38,572 bases of DNA, taken from the NCBI GenBank assembly GCA_036265615.1, contig DATAOT010000102.1:1-38572 (forward strand). The letters are read 5' to 3'. Below are positions 1 through 7,385 of this stretch, in pieces; the stretch's first letter is position 1; every line of letters starts with the position of its first letter. Below the pieces are notes generated by a model. The model searched no databases and was not told the origin of the DNA. It worked only from the letters and a program-made list of their open reading frames with translations. The translations under genes and the position numbers were made by a program. This DNA is from DATAFF01 sp036265615. Lineage in GTDB: Bacteria; Pseudomonadota; Alphaproteobacteria; Rhizobiales; Aestuariivirgaceae.

Positions 1-2178
1 TTGGCCTCCGAATTCGTCGCTCCTGCGGAAGTCGCGCTGTTGCTGCTGCTTGCGCCAGGCGCGGCCTCCGCCTCCGAACTGGTCCATGCCCTGGCTCGGC
101 CCCTGCTCGTCGGCAAGTGATTGCGGCGACCTGTCGTAGGAACGACGGCGCCGGTCCTGAAACTGCTCGGCGCCAAAATCGCGCATTCGCTTGCGCCGCT
201 CGGTCCGCGGCTGCCCGCCCGATGGGGCCTCGTCCGACATCAGGTCCTGCCCATTTTCGCCACGCGCCTCAAGCGAATGCGCTTTCAGCTTCTGGCGGCG
301 CGCTTCGGACCGCATGCGGTTCAGGCGCTGACGGTCGCTGGTGGTTTCGTCGGGCGATTGCAACCCGTCACGCATGGCCTCGCCGGACCTCTTGTCGAGC
401 CGCTCCCGCTTGCCGCGTCGTCCCGATGCGTCATCCGGGCCGATGATTGCTGTTTCGGAATTGGTGCGCTTGCCGGCCTTGTCATTCGTTCCCGGCAAGG
501 CTTCGCCGGGAAGCCGGTTCTTCCACTTCGCCCGATCTCTCTGACCGCCCTTTTGGCCCGAGGACTCGTCCAAATCGCTCAAGTCCTTGCGGCCGCTGTC
601 GAAGCTCTTGGCCTTGCGTTCGACCGAGGGCGGCAAGGTCGGTGCGAGGGCGAGCGCCTTGTCGTTATGGCGGAGGTCGTCGCGGCCATAGTCCAAGGTT
701 CTGGTGCGCCCACCTCGATCCTTGATGACGACTTTGTTGGTGACGTTGTTGAAAACCACCTCGTTGTGAATGTTCTCGAAATAGATGTTGCGTGGTGGCG
801 GCGCCACATAGACCGGCGCGTAGACATAGGTCGGGATCGGCACGAAAACCGGAACCGGCAGCACGAAGACCGCGATCGGCGGCGGCGGCGGCGGCAGCTC
901 GACGATGTAGACCGGTACCGGCGGCAGCCAATAGACCGGCGGTGGCGGCGGCGGCGCAAAGTCGTATTCCGGATCGTCGAACACGATGGCGGGCCCATCG
1001 ATATAGGCCAGTTCCTCGGGCGGCGGCGGCGGCACGTCGTAATCGATCTGGTCGAACACCGGCGGCGGCTCGAGCTCGGCCGAAAGATAGGCGAGACGGC
1101 GCCGGCAATCGCTCGCATGCGGCCCCTTCGGGTAGCGCTTGAGATAGGACCAATAGGCGGCCGGCGTGTTGCTGGTCCGGGTTCGCCCCCAGGTCACCGC
1201 CTCGCGGCGTGCTGCAATCAGCGCACGGGCACGTTTCGCCAAAGGATCTTCCGGGAAGGCGGTGATGAATTCCTGATAGGCATCGATGGTGTCGCGATTC
1301 ACCGCCGCGTTATAGGCCTCCTTCGGTCCGAGATCGGCTATGGGTTCATTGTCGATCGACGGCGCCTTGGCGTCGGCTGTCGTCTCGGGAGGGGCGTCCG
1401 CGCCGCGCTCGAAGATGACGACGGGCACCTCGATGTTGCTGGCGTTCCACGGCACCTCGGCGCCTTTGGTGCTGGCGTTGACCCTGAGCCGCACCCGCTC
1501 GAACAGCTCGTCGAGCTTTAAGCCACCCTCGCGCAACATTTCGGTCAGGGCCTGCGCATAGGGTCCGTAGGATCCCTGCTTTGGATCGGGCGCGACGGTG
1601 CCGGGTGCGGCGGAGAAGGCGACGAGCGCATTGGGCGGCGGATCGACGAGCGCGAGGCCGCCGGCAAGAGGCGTTCCTGCCTTGGCAAAGGGATGCTGCC
1701 GCGCCGCATCGAGCACCAGGATCGTGGCCTTGAGGTTCAAGGAGTTGAGCGGCCTCGTATAGTCGGAGAGGCGGACCGCCTGGGTCGGCACGTCGAGATC
1801 GCGGGCAATCGTTGCATCGATTGGCACGAAGTAGTTCTCGCCCTCCAACTGCAGGCCGTAGCCGCTCAGATAGATGAACGCGACCGTGTTGGGTCCGGAG
1901 GAAGAGGCTTTCTCGAGAAAGTCCTTGAATGCCCGCCGCAGCGATTCCTGGTCGAGATCGCGGGCGCCGACCACATCGAATCCGGCAGCCTGCAGGGTCT
2001 GGGCAATGAGACCGGCATCGTTTGCCGACGTCTGCAGCTTGCCGGCCTGGTAGTCGGCGTTGCCGACGACCAGTGCGATCCGCTTCTCATCCGGCTGCTG
2101 CTGCGCTCGAGCCGCAGGCGGTGCGGCCATCAACAGAAGGATGGCAAAAAAGACGAGCGATCGTAGAATATCCCGCAT
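1..2178 (-). CDS. Secreted caspase-like (peptidase C14 fold) protein with inactive dyad; C-terminus beyond window
   Basis: The frame is open from ATG 2178 to the window edge (726 residues, no stop). Residues 1-25 look like a Sec signal peptide (MRDILRSLVFFAILL, cleavage near ARA-QQ), so the product is probably periplasmic or exported. Residues 32-230 follow the bacterial caspase-like pattern: KRIALVVGNADY strand, then FIYLSGYGLQ where active members have SGHG, then LVLDAARQHPF where active members have DACR. The catalytic His is therefore Tyr107 and the catalytic Cys is Ala159, so proteolysis by the usual dyad is not expected. Residues of about 290-370 hold two helical segments with YQEF and YWSYLKRYP spacing, TPR-like. 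A proline-rich stretch (runs of 5-6 Pro) follows, then a long Arg/Lys/Gln/Gly-rich, probably disordered tail. It is divergent from trpG. The family call is fairly safe; the role (scaffold or envelope protein) is unknown. Confidence 0.8.
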   Translation of the reverse strand, partial: MRDILRSLVFFAILLLMAAPPAARAQQQPDEKRIALVVGNADYQAGKLQTSANDAGLIAQTLQAAGFDVVGARDLDQESLRRAFKDFLEKASSSGPNTVAFIYLSGYGLQLEGENYFVPIDATIARDLDVPTQAVRLSDYTRPLNSLNLKATILVLDAARQHPFAKAGTPLAGGLALVDPPPNALVAFSAAPGTVAPDPKQGSYGPYAQALTEMLREGGLKLDELFERVRLRVNASTKGAEVPWNASNIEVPVVIFERGADAPPETTADAKAPSIDNEPIADLGPKEAYNAAVNRDTIDAYQEFITAFPEDPLAKRARALIAARREAVTWGRTRTSNTPAAYWSYLKRYPKGPHASDCRRRLAYLSAELEPPPVFDQIDYDVPPPPPEELAYIDGPAIVFDDPEYDFAPPPPPPVYWLPPVPVYIVELPPPPPPIAVFVLPVPVFVPIPTYVYAPVYVAPPPRNIYFENIHNEVVFNNVTNKVVIKDRGGRTRTLDYGRDDLRHNDKALALAPTLPPSVERKAKSFDSGRKDLSDLDESSGQKGGQRDRAKWKNRLPGEALPGTNDKAGKRTNSETAIIGPDDASGRRGKRERLDKRSGEAMRDGLQSPDETTSDRQRLNRMRSEARRQKLKAHSLEARGENGQDLMSDEAPSGGQPRTERRKRMRDFGAEQFQDRRRRSYDRSPQSLADEQGPSQGMDQFGGGGRAWRKQQQQRDFRRSDEFGGQ

Positions 2179-2456
2179 GACATGCCCCTCGCCGGAAAAG
2201 CGAATGCAAGGTCTGAACCCCATCTTGGTAAAGACTTAAAGCAAGGCGGAAATCAGCTGTTTGCGCGGCAGGCGGCCAACACAATTGTGGCGCGGCGGGC
2301 GGCGGCGGCACGCAATTCGTCGTAGGCGGCCGCCAACAAGGGTTGCTATACGCATCAGCAACACGCTCGAAAGGTCGCCCGCGGCGGCAGGGGAGCGGGT
2401 CGCGTGATCCCGGATTTCTGGTATGATCCCAGCATGTACAAGGGCTTAGCACTGCA
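2179..2456. promoter_or_regulatory. Divergent intergenic region between caspase-like gene and trpG
   Basis: These 278 bases must carry the promoters of both the caspase-like gene (minus) and the trp operon (plus). A TATGAT hexamer at 2422-2427 could be a -10 element for trpG, but I see no good -35 at the matching distance. I see no leader peptide with tandem Trp codons and no terminator-like hairpin, so there is no visible sign of trp attenuation here. Confidence 0.25.
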
Positions 2457-3044
2457 ATGATCATCCTGATCGACAATTACGACAGCTTCACCTTCAACCT
2501 CTATCACTATCTCGGCGAGCTTGGCGCCGAGACGGTGGTGCATCGCAACGACCAGATCAGTGTCGGCCAGGTGCTGTCGTCCGGGCCGGAGGCCATCGTG
2601 CTGTCGCCCGGGCCGTGCACGCCGAACGAGGCGGGGATCTGCCTCGATCTCGTCAGGGCGGCGGCCGATGCCCAGGTGCCGCTGCTCGGGGTGTGCCTCG
2701 GTCACCAGGCGATCGGTCAGGCCTTCGGCGGTCACGTCAAGCGTGCGCCGATGCTCATGCATGGCAAGCTGTCGGTGATCGCCAACAGCGGCGAAGGCAT
2801 TTTCGAAGGCACGCCGAGGACCTTCCAGGCCACGCGCTATCATTCGCTGATCGTCGACCGCCCTACCCTGCCGGACTGCCTCCACATCACCGCCGAGACG
2901 GATGACGGGCTGATCATGGCCATGGAGCATCGCACGCTGCCGGTCCATGGCGTGCAGTTCCATCCCGAGAGCATTGCCTCGGAGCAAGGCCACAAGATAC
3001 TCAGGAACTTCCTCGGCATTGCCGGCGCCGTCGTGAAGCATTGA
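2457..3044 (+). CDS. trpG: Anthranilate synthase component II, glutamine amidotransferase
   Basis: This 195-residue class I glutamine amidotransferase supplies ammonia from glutamine to TrpE for anthranilate formation, the first committed step of tryptophan synthesis. The N-terminus IILIDNYDSFTFNL is typical. The nucleophile Cys80 lies in LLGVCLGHQAIG, the oxyanion-loop motif SPGPCTPNEAG is at 50-60, and the His169/Glu171 pair is in VQFHPES. Length is normal for an unfused TrpG. It might also serve aminodeoxychorismate synthase (PabA), because the two activities share one subunit in some bacteria. It leads a tight operon with trpD (13-base gap); trpE is not adjacent. ATG 2457 gives the family start, although the ribosome binding site is weak. 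Confidence 0.95.
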   Translation: MIILIDNYDSFTFNLYHYLGELGAETVVHRNDQISVGQVLSSGPEAIVLSPGPCTPNEAGICLDLVRAAADAQVPLLGVCLGHQAIGQAFGGHVKRAPMLMHGKLSVIANSGEGIFEGTPRTFQATRYHSLIVDRPTLPDCLHITAETDDGLIMAMEHRTLPVHGVQFHPESIASEQGHKILRNFLGIAGAVVKH

Positions 3045-3057
3045 GGCGAGGCGGTTC

Positions 3058-4068
3058 ATGTCCGAGTTCAAGCCGCTGATCGCCAAGGCCGCGGACGGGC
3101 GCCCGCTCAGCGTCGAGGAAGCCAAACGGGCGTTCGACATCATGATGTCGGGCGAGGCCACGCCGGCCCAGATCGGCGGTTTCCTGATGGCGCTCCGGGT
3201 CAGGGGCGAGGCGGTGAGCGAGATCACCGGCGCGGTGATGGCGATGCGCGAGCGGATGCTCAGGGTCGAGGCGCCGATCGGAGCGCTGGACATCGTCGGG
3301 ACCGGGGGCGATGCTTCTGGCAGCTACAACATCTCGACCTGCGCTGCCTTTGTCGCGGCGGGTGCCGGGCTCAAGATCGCCAAGCATGGCAACCGGGCGC
3401 TGAGCTCGCGCTCCGGGGCTGCCGACACGCTGGCGGCGCTCGGGGTCAATATCGAGGTGCCGCCGGAGACGATAGCGCGCTGCATCGGCGAAGCCGGGCT
3501 CGGCTTCATGTTCGCGCCGGCGCATCATGCTGCGATGCGCCATGTCGGGCCGTCGCGCGTCGAGCTCGGCACGCGCACGATCTTCAACCTGCTCGGGCCG
3601 CTGTCCAATCCGGCCGGCGTCAAGCGGCAGGTGATCGGCGTGTTCGCGCGGTCGTGGATCGAGCCGATGGCCGAGGTTCTGGGCAATCTCGGATCGGAGC
3701 GGGTGTGGGTGGCGCATGGCGAGGGCGGGTTCGACGAGATCACCCCCGCCGGCACGAGCTGGGTCGCGGAATTCAGGGACGGCGCGGTGCGAACCTTCGA
3801 GATCACGCCGGAGATGGCCGGCGTGCAGCGGCATGCGGCGGCAGACCTCAAGGGCGGCGATGCCGCTCACAACGCCGAGGCTCTGCGCACCGTGCTCGAC
3901 GGCAAGCCCAGCGCGTTCGCCGATGCAGCGCTGATGACGGCCGGGGCGGCGCTGGTCGTCGCCGAAGCGGCCGGCGATCTCGAGGAGGGTGTGGCCATCG
4001 CCCGCAAGGCAGTCGCAAGCGGCGCCGCGCGGCGCGCGCTTGACCGACTGGTGAGCGTGTCCAACTGA
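3058..4068 (+). CDS. trpD: Anthranilate phosphoribosyltransferase
   Basis: The enzyme transfers the phosphoribosyl group of PRPP to anthranilate, the second step of the tryptophan pathway, in the cytoplasm. The 336-residue product has the helical N-terminal domain followed by the PRPP-binding glycine loop DIVGTGGDASGSYNIST (78-94) and the KHGNRALSSRSGAAD anthranilate/PRPP motif starting at residue 109. RVELGTRTIFNLLGPLSNP is the other conserved block. Length is normal. It follows trpG by 13 bases with a GAGG ribosome binding site in the gap and precedes trpC by 13 bases, so translation of the three genes is probably coordinated. Confidence 0.97.
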   Translation: MSEFKPLIAKAADGRPLSVEEAKRAFDIMMSGEATPAQIGGFLMALRVRGEAVSEITGAVMAMRERMLRVEAPIGALDIVGTGGDASGSYNISTCAAFVAAGAGLKIAKHGNRALSSRSGAADTLAALGVNIEVPPETIARCIGEAGLGFMFAPAHHAAMRHVGPSRVELGTRTIFNLLGPLSNPAGVKRQVIGVFARSWIEPMAEVLGNLGSERVWVAHGEGGFDEITPAGTSWVAEFRDGAVRTFEITPEMAGVQRHAAADLKGGDAAHNAEALRTVLDGKPSAFADAALMTAGAALVVAEAAGDLEEGVAIARKAVASGAARRALDRLVSVSN

Positions 4069-4081
4069 GCTGGAGAGCCTG

Positions 4082-4900
4082 GTGGTGACGGATATTCTCG
4101 GGCGGATAGCGGCCTACAAGCGGGAAGAGGTGGCCGAGGCGAAATCGCGCCTGCCGCTCAGCGCGGTCATGGCACGCGCCTGCAGCGCGACGCCGGTGCG
4201 GCCGTTCCGCGCGGCGCTCGAGGCGCGCATCGGCCGTGGCGAATACGGGCTGATCGCCGAAATCAAGAAGGCGAGCCCTTCCAAGGGACTCATTCGCGCG
4301 GACTTCGCACCCGCCAGCCTGGCTCGGGCCTATGAAGCGGGTGGTGCTGCCTGCCTGTCCGTCCTCACCGACCGCCCGTCATTCCAGGGCGCGCCGGAAT
4401 TCCTGACCGAGGCCCGCGAGGCGACGCGGCTGCCGGTCCTGCGCAAGGACTTCATGCTCGATCCCTATCAGGTCGCCGAGGCGCGGGCGCTCGGGGCGGA
4501 CTGCATTCTCCTGATCATGGCGATGATCGACGACGCGCTTGCGAGCGATCTCGAGGCCAAGGCCGAGGAGCTTGGCATGGATGTGCTGTGCGAGGTTCAT
4601 GACCAGCCGGAGCTCGAACGTGCGCTCAGGCTCAAGACCCGGTTGATCGGCATCAACAATCGCGATCTCAGGACCTTCGAGACGCGGCTCGAGACCAGCG
4701 AGCGGTTGGCGCCGCTGCTGCCTTCGGCGGCGATCGGCGTTGCCGAGAGCGGGATCGGGGTGGCGGCGGACCTGGCGCGGCTCGCGCGCTCGGGCATCAA
4801 CGCCTTCCTCATCGGCGAGAGCCTGATGCGACAGCGCGACGTCGAGGCCGCGACCCGCGCCATCCTGCACAAGCCGGCCAGGGCGAGCGCCGGGGTGTAG
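4082..4900 (+). CDS. trpC: Indole-3-glycerol phosphate synthase
   Basis: This TIM-barrel enzyme converts carboxyphenylamino-deoxyribulose phosphate to indole-3-glycerol phosphate. The 272-residue sequence has the catalytic strand IAEIKKASPSKG, then VLRKDFMLDPYQV, then LIGINNRDLRTF, and the phosphate-binding end GVAESGI and FLIGESLM. There are two adjacent GTG candidates (4082 and 4085); both are preceded by a GGAGAG ribosome binding site at about 4072-4077, and neither start is ATG. It is monofunctional, not fused to trpF. The TAG stop is separated from the moaC ATG by a single base, so trp and molybdenum cofactor genes are likely on one transcript. Confidence 0.96.
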   Translation: MVTDILGRIAAYKREEVAEAKSRLPLSAVMARACSATPVRPFRAALEARIGRGEYGLIAEIKKASPSKGLIRADFAPASLARAYEAGGAACLSVLTDRPSFQGAPEFLTEAREATRLPVLRKDFMLDPYQVAEARALGADCILLIMAMIDDALASDLEAKAEELGMDVLCEVHDQPELERALRLKTRLIGINNRDLRTFETRLETSERLAPLLPSAAIGVAESGIGVAADLARLARSGINAFLIGESLMRQRDVEAATRAILHKPARASAGV

Positions 4901-4901
4901 C

Positions 4902-5384
4902 ATGGCCAAGTCGCGGCTCACCCATCTCGATGAGGACGGTCGCGCCCGGATGGTCGATGTTTCCGACAAGGCGGTGACGCTGCGCGAGGCGACGGCCAGC
5001 GGGCTTGTGGTGATGGAACGGGCGACGCTCGCGATGATCATGGAGGGCAAGGCGCCCAAGGGCGACGTGCTGGCGGCGGCGCGGATCGCCGGCATTATGG
5101 CGGCAAAGCGGACGCATGAGCTCGTTCCGCTCTGCCATCCGCTGATGATCTCGAAGATCGCGGTCACGCTCGGCGCCGATCCGGCGCGAAACGCGGTCGT
5201 GGTGAGCGCGACCGTTGCGGTCGAGGGCAGGACCGGCGTCGAAATGGAGGCGCTCACCGCGGTGTCGGTGGCGTGCCTCACGCTTTACGACATGGTCAAG
5301 GCGGTGGATCGGGCGATGCGCATCACCGACATCAGGCTGGTCGCCAAATCGGGCGGCCGGTCGGGCGACTACCGGGCAGAATGA
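4902..5384 (+). CDS. moaC: Cyclic pyranopterin monophosphate synthase
   Basis: MoaC acts after the radical-SAM enzyme MoaA and completes formation of cyclic pyranopterin monophosphate, the first intermediate of molybdenum cofactor synthesis. The 160-residue product has all the family blocks: MVDVSDKAVTLREA (17-30), KRTHELVPLCHPL (69-81), GVEMEALTAVSVACLTLYD with catalytic Asp130, and the C-terminal KSGGRSGDY. It lies one base after trpC and one base before moeA. The trpC-moaC-moeA order is widespread in Hyphomicrobiales. moaA, moaD, moaE and mogA are not in this window. Confidence 0.97.
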   Translation: MAKSRLTHLDEDGRARMVDVSDKAVTLREATASGLVVMERATLAMIMEGKAPKGDVLAAARIAGIMAAKRTHELVPLCHPLMISKIAVTLGADPARNAVVVSATVAVEGRTGVEMEALTAVSVACLTLYDMVKAVDRAMRITDIRLVAKSGGRSGDYRAE

Positions 5385-5385
5385 A

Positions 5386-6588
5386 ATGGCGCTCTTGCCG
5401 GTCAGCGAGGCCCGGGCGCTGATTCTCGCCGGCGTCGAGCCATTGCCGGAGGAAATGGCGGCATTGGCAGATGCCCATGGGCGGGTGCTGGCGCAGGATT
5501 TGCGGGCCGGCAGCGACCAGCCGCCCTTCCCCGCCTCGGCAATGGACGGATTCGCCGTGCGTTCGAAGGATCTCGCGAGCCTACCGGCCCGCCTCAAGGT
5601 GATCGGCGAGGCGCCGGCGGGTCGCCGGTTCGAGGGCGAAGTCGGCCCGGGCGAGGCGGTGCGAATCTTTACCGGCGCACCGGTTCCGGCGGGCGCCGAC
5701 ACCGTCGTCATCCAGGAGAATGCCCGGCAGGCGGGCGATATCGTCATCGTCGAGACCGAGGCGGCTGTCGGACGTCACATACGAGCCGCGGGGCTCGATT
5801 TCCGGCGCGGCGAGGTGGTCGTGCCGGCCGGAAGTGTGCTCAACCCGCGCGCCATCGGGCTGGCGGCGGCGCTGAACCGGGCGAGCGTACCGGTGCGACG
5901 CCGGCCGCTGGTCGCGATCCTCGCAACCGGCGATGAGCTGGTGCCGCCCGGCGCTCTGCCGCGGGACGACCAGATCGTGTCGTCCAACGGCCATGCGCTT
6001 GCCGCCATGGTGCAGCAGTTTGGCGGCCAGCCGCTCGATCTCGGCATCGTCGCAGACGAGCTCGCAGCGACCGAGCAGGCGATCGCGAGGGCCGAGTCGG
6101 CCGACATCCTGATCACGATCGGCGGCGCCTCGGTCGGCGAGCACGATCTCGTGCGCGGGGCGCTGCAAGGCCGCGGCATCAGGCTTGGCTTCTGGCAGGT
6201 GGCCATCAGACCGGGAAAGCCGCTGATGTTCGCCAGCGCCGGCCAGCAGCGAATCCTCGGCCTGCCGGGAAACCCGGTCTCGGCCATGCTGTGCGCGCGG
6301 CTCTTCCTCAAGCCGCTGATTGCCGGCCTGCTCGGGTTGGCGGGCGAGGAGCAGTTGCAGACGGCAAAGCTCGAAACGCCGCTTCCTGCCAACGACCATC
6401 GTCAGGACTACCTGCGGGCGAGCCTGCGGCGGCACCCCGACGGGACGATGACGACGGCGCCGTTCCCGCGGCAGGACAGCTCGATGCAGCGCACCCTGCA
6501 TGCCGCGCAAGCGCTGATCGTGCGCCCCCCGCACGCTGCCCCGGCACTGCCCGGGGAGATGGTCGAGATCCTGGAAATCGACTTCTAG
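5386..6588 (+). CDS. moeA: Molybdopterin molybdenumtransferase
   Basis: MoeA inserts molybdate into adenylylated molybdopterin, the last common step of molybdenum cofactor synthesis. With ATG 5386, one base after the moaC stop, the product is 400 residues, close to the family norm; the frame is open further upstream, but that would run through moaC. Visible motifs are PFPASAMDGFA, the ILATGDELV strand, SSNGHAL, ITIGGASVGEHDLV and the GLPGNPVSAM loop, with a C-terminal domain ending in MVEILEIDF. All the regions expected of domains I-IV are present. It closes the operon; lexA downstream has its own promoter. Confidence 0.95.
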   Translation: MALLPVSEARALILAGVEPLPEEMAALADAHGRVLAQDLRAGSDQPPFPASAMDGFAVRSKDLASLPARLKVIGEAPAGRRFEGEVGPGEAVRIFTGAPVPAGADTVVIQENARQAGDIVIVETEAAVGRHIRAAGLDFRRGEVVVPAGSVLNPRAIGLAAALNRASVPVRRRPLVAILATGDELVPPGALPRDDQIVSSNGHALAAMVQQFGGQPLDLGIVADELAATEQAIARAESADILITIGGASVGEHDLVRGALQGRGIRLGFWQVAIRPGKPLMFASAGQQRILGLPGNPVSAMLCARLFLKPLIAGLLGLAGEEQLQTAKLETPLPANDHRQDYLRASLRRHPDGTMTTAPFPRQDSSMQRTLHAAQALIVRPPHAAPALPGEMVEILEIDF

Positions 6589-6601
6589 GTCGAGATTGCG
6601 C

Positions 6602-6630
6602 TTGCCGAACATAATGGGAACAGGTAAAGA
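6602..6630 (+). promoter_or_regulatory. lexA promoter with LexA (SOS) box
   Basis: GAAC-N7-GAAC at 6607-6621 is the reverse complement of GTTC-N7-GTTC, the known LexA operator of alphaproteobacteria. It sits inside the 17-base spacer of a plausible sigma-70 promoter, TTGCCG (6602-6607) and TAAAGA (6625-6630). LexA binding there would block RNA polymerase, giving the usual autorepression. The position also argues that lexA translation starts downstream, at 6681. Confidence 0.8.
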
Positions 6631-6680
6631 TGTTTCAGTTTTGTTCCGAGGCGCCGGTTTTTGGGCCGGAAGGGGGAAGC

Positions 6681-7385
6681 GTGCTGACGCGCAAGCAATA
6701 TGAACTGCTGATGTTCATCCACGAAAGGCTGAAAGAGGCCGGCGTTCCTCCCTCCTTCGAGGAAATGAAGGAAGCTCTTGATCTGCGGTCGAAATCCGGG
6801 ATCCATCGGCTCATCACGGCGCTCGAGGAACGGGGCTTCATCCGGCGCCTTGCGCATCGCGCCCGGGCGCTCGAGGTGGTCAAGCTGCCGGAGTCGGTCG
6901 CGCCGGGCCTGGCGGCCCCGCGCCGGGCGTTCTCTCCCAATGTGATCGAGGGATCGCTCGGCAAGGTCAAGCCGCTGGCGACGCGGGCCGACGGGGCGCC
7001 GCAGGGGGTCGCGGTGCCGGTCATGGGGCGCATTGCTGCCGGCGTGCCGATCTCGGCGATCGAGGATCACACGCACAACATCAACGTGCCACCGGATCTT
7101 CTCGGCACCGGTGATCACTTTGCCCTCGAGGTCAAAGGCGACTCGATGATCGAGGCCGGCATTCTCGACGGCGATACCGTCTTGATCCGACGCACCGAAA
7201 CGGCGCGCAATGGCGAGATCGTCGTGGCGCTGGTCGATGACGAGGAGGCGACCCTCAAGCGAATGCGCCGCAAGGGCGACTCGGTGGCGCTCGAAGCGGC
7301 CAATCCGGCCTATGAAACCAGAATTTTCGGGCCGGATCGGGTGCGGGTGCAGGGAACGCTGGTCGGCTTAATCCGTAAATATTGA
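6681..7385 (+). CDS. lexA: SOS-response transcriptional repressor LexA
   Basis: LexA represses DNA-damage genes and cleaves itself when RecA is activated. I chose GTG 6681 (234 residues) because the AGGGGGAAGC ribosome binding site sits directly before it, LexA proteins of this group begin with (M)LTRKQYELL, and an ATG at 6630 would fall in the promoter. Residues 1-70 form the winged-helix domain (PPSFEEMKEALDLRSKSGIHRLI). The self-cleavage bond is Ala120-Gly121 in MGRIAAGVP, and the Ser155 (GDSMIEAG) and Lys193 (EATLKRM) dyad is intact. The last 131 bases are also covered on the other strand by comEC. Confidence 0.95.
   Translation: MLTRKQYELLMFIHERLKEAGVPPSFEEMKEALDLRSKSGIHRLITALEERGFIRRLAHRARALEVVKLPESVAPGLAAPRRAFSPNVIEGSLGKVKPLATRADGAPQGVAVPVMGRIAAGVPISAIEDHTHNINVPPDLLGTGDHFALEVKGDSMIEAGILDGDTVLIRRTETARNGEIVVALVDDEEATLKRMRRKGDSVALEAANPAYETRIFGPDRVRVQGTLVGLIRKY

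Noticed and set aside
121..1521. Long plus-strand open frame opposite the caspase-like gene
   Set aside because: It is in exact codon register with the minus-strand gene, is low-complexity and Arg/Val-rich, and resembles no family; it is a GC-driven shadow.
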